Below, one piece after another: positions 5,819-6,544 of a DNA stretch of 6,544 nucleotides; the stretch's first letter is position 1; the number at the start of each line of letters is the position of its first letter. Under the pieces are notes generated by a model. It was not told where the DNA came from, ran no database searches, and worked only from the letters and a program-made list of their open reading frames with translations. The stretch is taken from positions 1-6,544 of the forward strand of contig JAEYGD010000401.1 of NCBI GenBank assembly GCA_023402505.1, read 5' to 3'. Both the position numbers and the translations under genes were made by a program. This stretch comes from Actinomycetes bacterium (GTDB lineage Bacteria; Actinomycetota; Actinomycetes; Mycobacteriales; Micromonosporaceae).

Positions 5819-5857
5819 CGAACGTGGTGGTTCGCGCCCACCACAACTCCATGATCG
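5788..5857. repeat. Large inverted-repeat element between convergent genes, possible bidirectional terminator
   Basis: CGATCATGGAGTCGTGGTG (5788-5806) and CACCACAACTCCATGATCG (5839-5857) are 19-base arms that pair at 18 positions. The 32-base centre contains a further small hairpin, CGAAC (5819-5823) with GTTCG (5830-5834). The left arm lies inside the DUF2470 coding sequence and the right arm fills the 56-bp gap before the TetR stop. No T-tract follows on either strand, so it would be an I-type terminator if it is one. I recall CACAACTCCATGATCG-type arms as frequent in Micromonosporaceae genomes, which would make this a REP/MITE-like element; this needs a search. Confidence 0.85.
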
Positions 5858-5874
5858 CCGAAGTGGGGGTGGGG

Positions 5875-6474
5875 TTAGGGGGCGGTCAGGGGGGAGGTCA
5901 GGTAGCGCTGGATTGTGGGGCCGATCGCGGCGACCAGGGTTTCCGGGTCGGCGGAGGCGACCGGCTCCAGCTTGATGACGTGCCGCATCATGGCCAGCCC
6001 GGCCAGTTGGCTGGCCACCAGCGACCCGCGCAGGGGCACCTCCGCCGGGTCGAGGTCGAGGTGGTCGAGCACCCGGCGCAGCACCTGCGTGGTCAGGAAC
6101 TCCCGCAGCAGGCGGGCGGTCCACTCGTTGCTCACCGCCGAGCGGAGCAGGGCCACACCGGCGGTGCCGGCCGGGGAGTCCCACAACCCGACGAACATCC
6201 GGACCAGCCGCTCACCCAGGCCGTCCGGGTCGCCGGCGACCACCGCCGGCAGCAGCTCCCGAGGGTCGGCCGGCGCGTTCATCGCGGTCAGGAAGAGCTT
6301 GTCCTTGCTGCCGAAGTAGTGGTGCACCAGGGCCGGGTCGACGCCGGCGGCGGCGGCGATGGCACGGATCGACGCCCGGTCGAAGCCGCGCTCGGCGAAC
6401 GCGGTCCGCGCCGCCGCCAGGATCGCCTCGCGGGTGTCCGGGTTGCCCGGTCGCCGTCCGGTCCGCCGCCTCAT
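5875..6474 (-). CDS. TetR/AcrR-family transcriptional repressor
   Basis: This 199-residue protein runs from ATG at 6474 to TAA at 5875-5877. Residues 14-61 are a textbook TetR DNA-binding domain: TREAILAAARTAFAERGFDRASIRAIAAAAGVDPALVHHYFGSKDKLF in outline, with the helix-turn-helix at about 35-54 and the conserved YFGSKDKL end. The C-terminal half (LLRSAVSNEWTARLLREF, then VASQLAGLAMMRHVIKLEP, residues about 109-173) resembles the TetR_C ligand domain found in many actinobacterial repressors with LEPVAS near the end. The effector is unknown. AAGGG (plus strand 6480-6484) lies five bases before the start. It points away from the right edge and toward the DUF2470 gene, so its likely targets are itself and an unseen divergent gene to the right. 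Nothing in the window ties it to the ABC transporter. Confidence 0.92.
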   Translation of the reverse strand: MRRRTGRRPGNPDTREAILAAARTAFAERGFDRASIRAIAAAAGVDPALVHHYFGSKDKLFLTAMNAPADPRELLPAVVAGDPDGLGERLVRMFVGLWDSPAGTAGVALLRSAVSNEWTARLLREFLTTQVLRRVLDHLDLDPAEVPLRGSLVASQLAGLAMMRHVIKLEPVASADPETLVAAIGPTIQRYLTSPLTAP

Positions 6475-6491
6475 CGCCGCCCTTCGTCCGT

Positions 6492-6516
6492 CCCGGTGGG
6501 AGGGCCTCCCGCCGGG
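6492..6516. promoter_or_regulatory. 25-bp palindrome upstream of the TetR gene, candidate operator
   Basis: The arms CCCGGTGGGAG (6492-6502) and CTCCCGCCGGG (6506-6516) pair over 11 positions with a single G-T wobble, around a three-base centre GGC. It lies 18 bases upstream of the TetR start. TetR repressors commonly bind palindromes of about this size in their own upstream region. A short hairpin in the leader is the alternative reading. Confidence 0.42.
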
Positions 6517-6544
6517 TGCGCCGCCGCCGGTCCGGGGCCGGCGG

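Noticed and set aside
5788..5857. Classical rho-independent terminator.
   Set aside because: The stem is long enough, but no run of T follows on either strand. Termination remains possible, so it is listed as a repeat with that option.

Overview
The window is very GC-rich DNA with almost every codon ending in G or C. It uses GTG and TTG starts, carries a mycothiol-era actinobacterial protein family (TIGR03085) and has an IdeR/DmdR-type iron box. Together these point to an actinobacterium. The style of the intergenic repeats and the ABC-transporter pair suggest the family Micromonosporaceae (Micromonospora, Salinispora or a relative). That genus-level statement is an impression from memory, not a search result.

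Layout, left to right. (1) Positions 1-219, minus strand: the first 73 codons of a class I terpene cyclase that runs off the left edge. (2) 342-971, minus: a complete TIGR03085-type DinB/MDMPI-fold putative metal-binding protein, apparently expressed from a leaderless promoter. (3) 972-1212: a divergent intergenic region with a long imperfect hairpin and a 13-bp direct repeat. (4) 1213-3120 and 3229-5007, plus: two half-size ABC exporters whose motifs are complementary, one with a degenerate ATP site and the other with a degenerate signature motif, so they should form one heterodimer. Between them sit two tandem copies of a 56-bp repeat. (5) 5005-5071: a sigma-70-like promoter covered by an iron box. 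(6) 5072-5818, plus: a DUF2470 / split-barrel protein related to HugZ-type heme-degrading proteins. (7) 5788-5857: a large hairpin between convergent genes that also encodes the last codons of the DUF2470 protein. (8) 5875-6474, minus: a TetR-family repressor with a 25-bp palindrome upstream.

How the parts work together. The ABC pair is one transcription unit and probably one protein complex; its substrate cannot be read from sequence. The DUF2470 gene follows the transporter on the same strand but has its own iron-responsive promoter, so it should be induced when iron is scarce, fitting a role in recovering iron from heme. The terpene cyclase and TIGR03085 genes form a separate leftward unit. 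The TetR gene faces left and probably controls itself or genes to the right of the window.

The most unusual structure is the ABC1-ABC2 junction. Each 56-bp repeat unit is exactly a 19-codon reading frame plus stop minus one base, with its own ribosome binding site, and each start overlaps the preceding stop as GTGA. The junction therefore reads as a relay of three stop-start couplings between the two transporter subunits. Three of the four intergenic regions within the window contain repeat- or hairpin-type elements, which suggests a genome rich in small dispersed elements.
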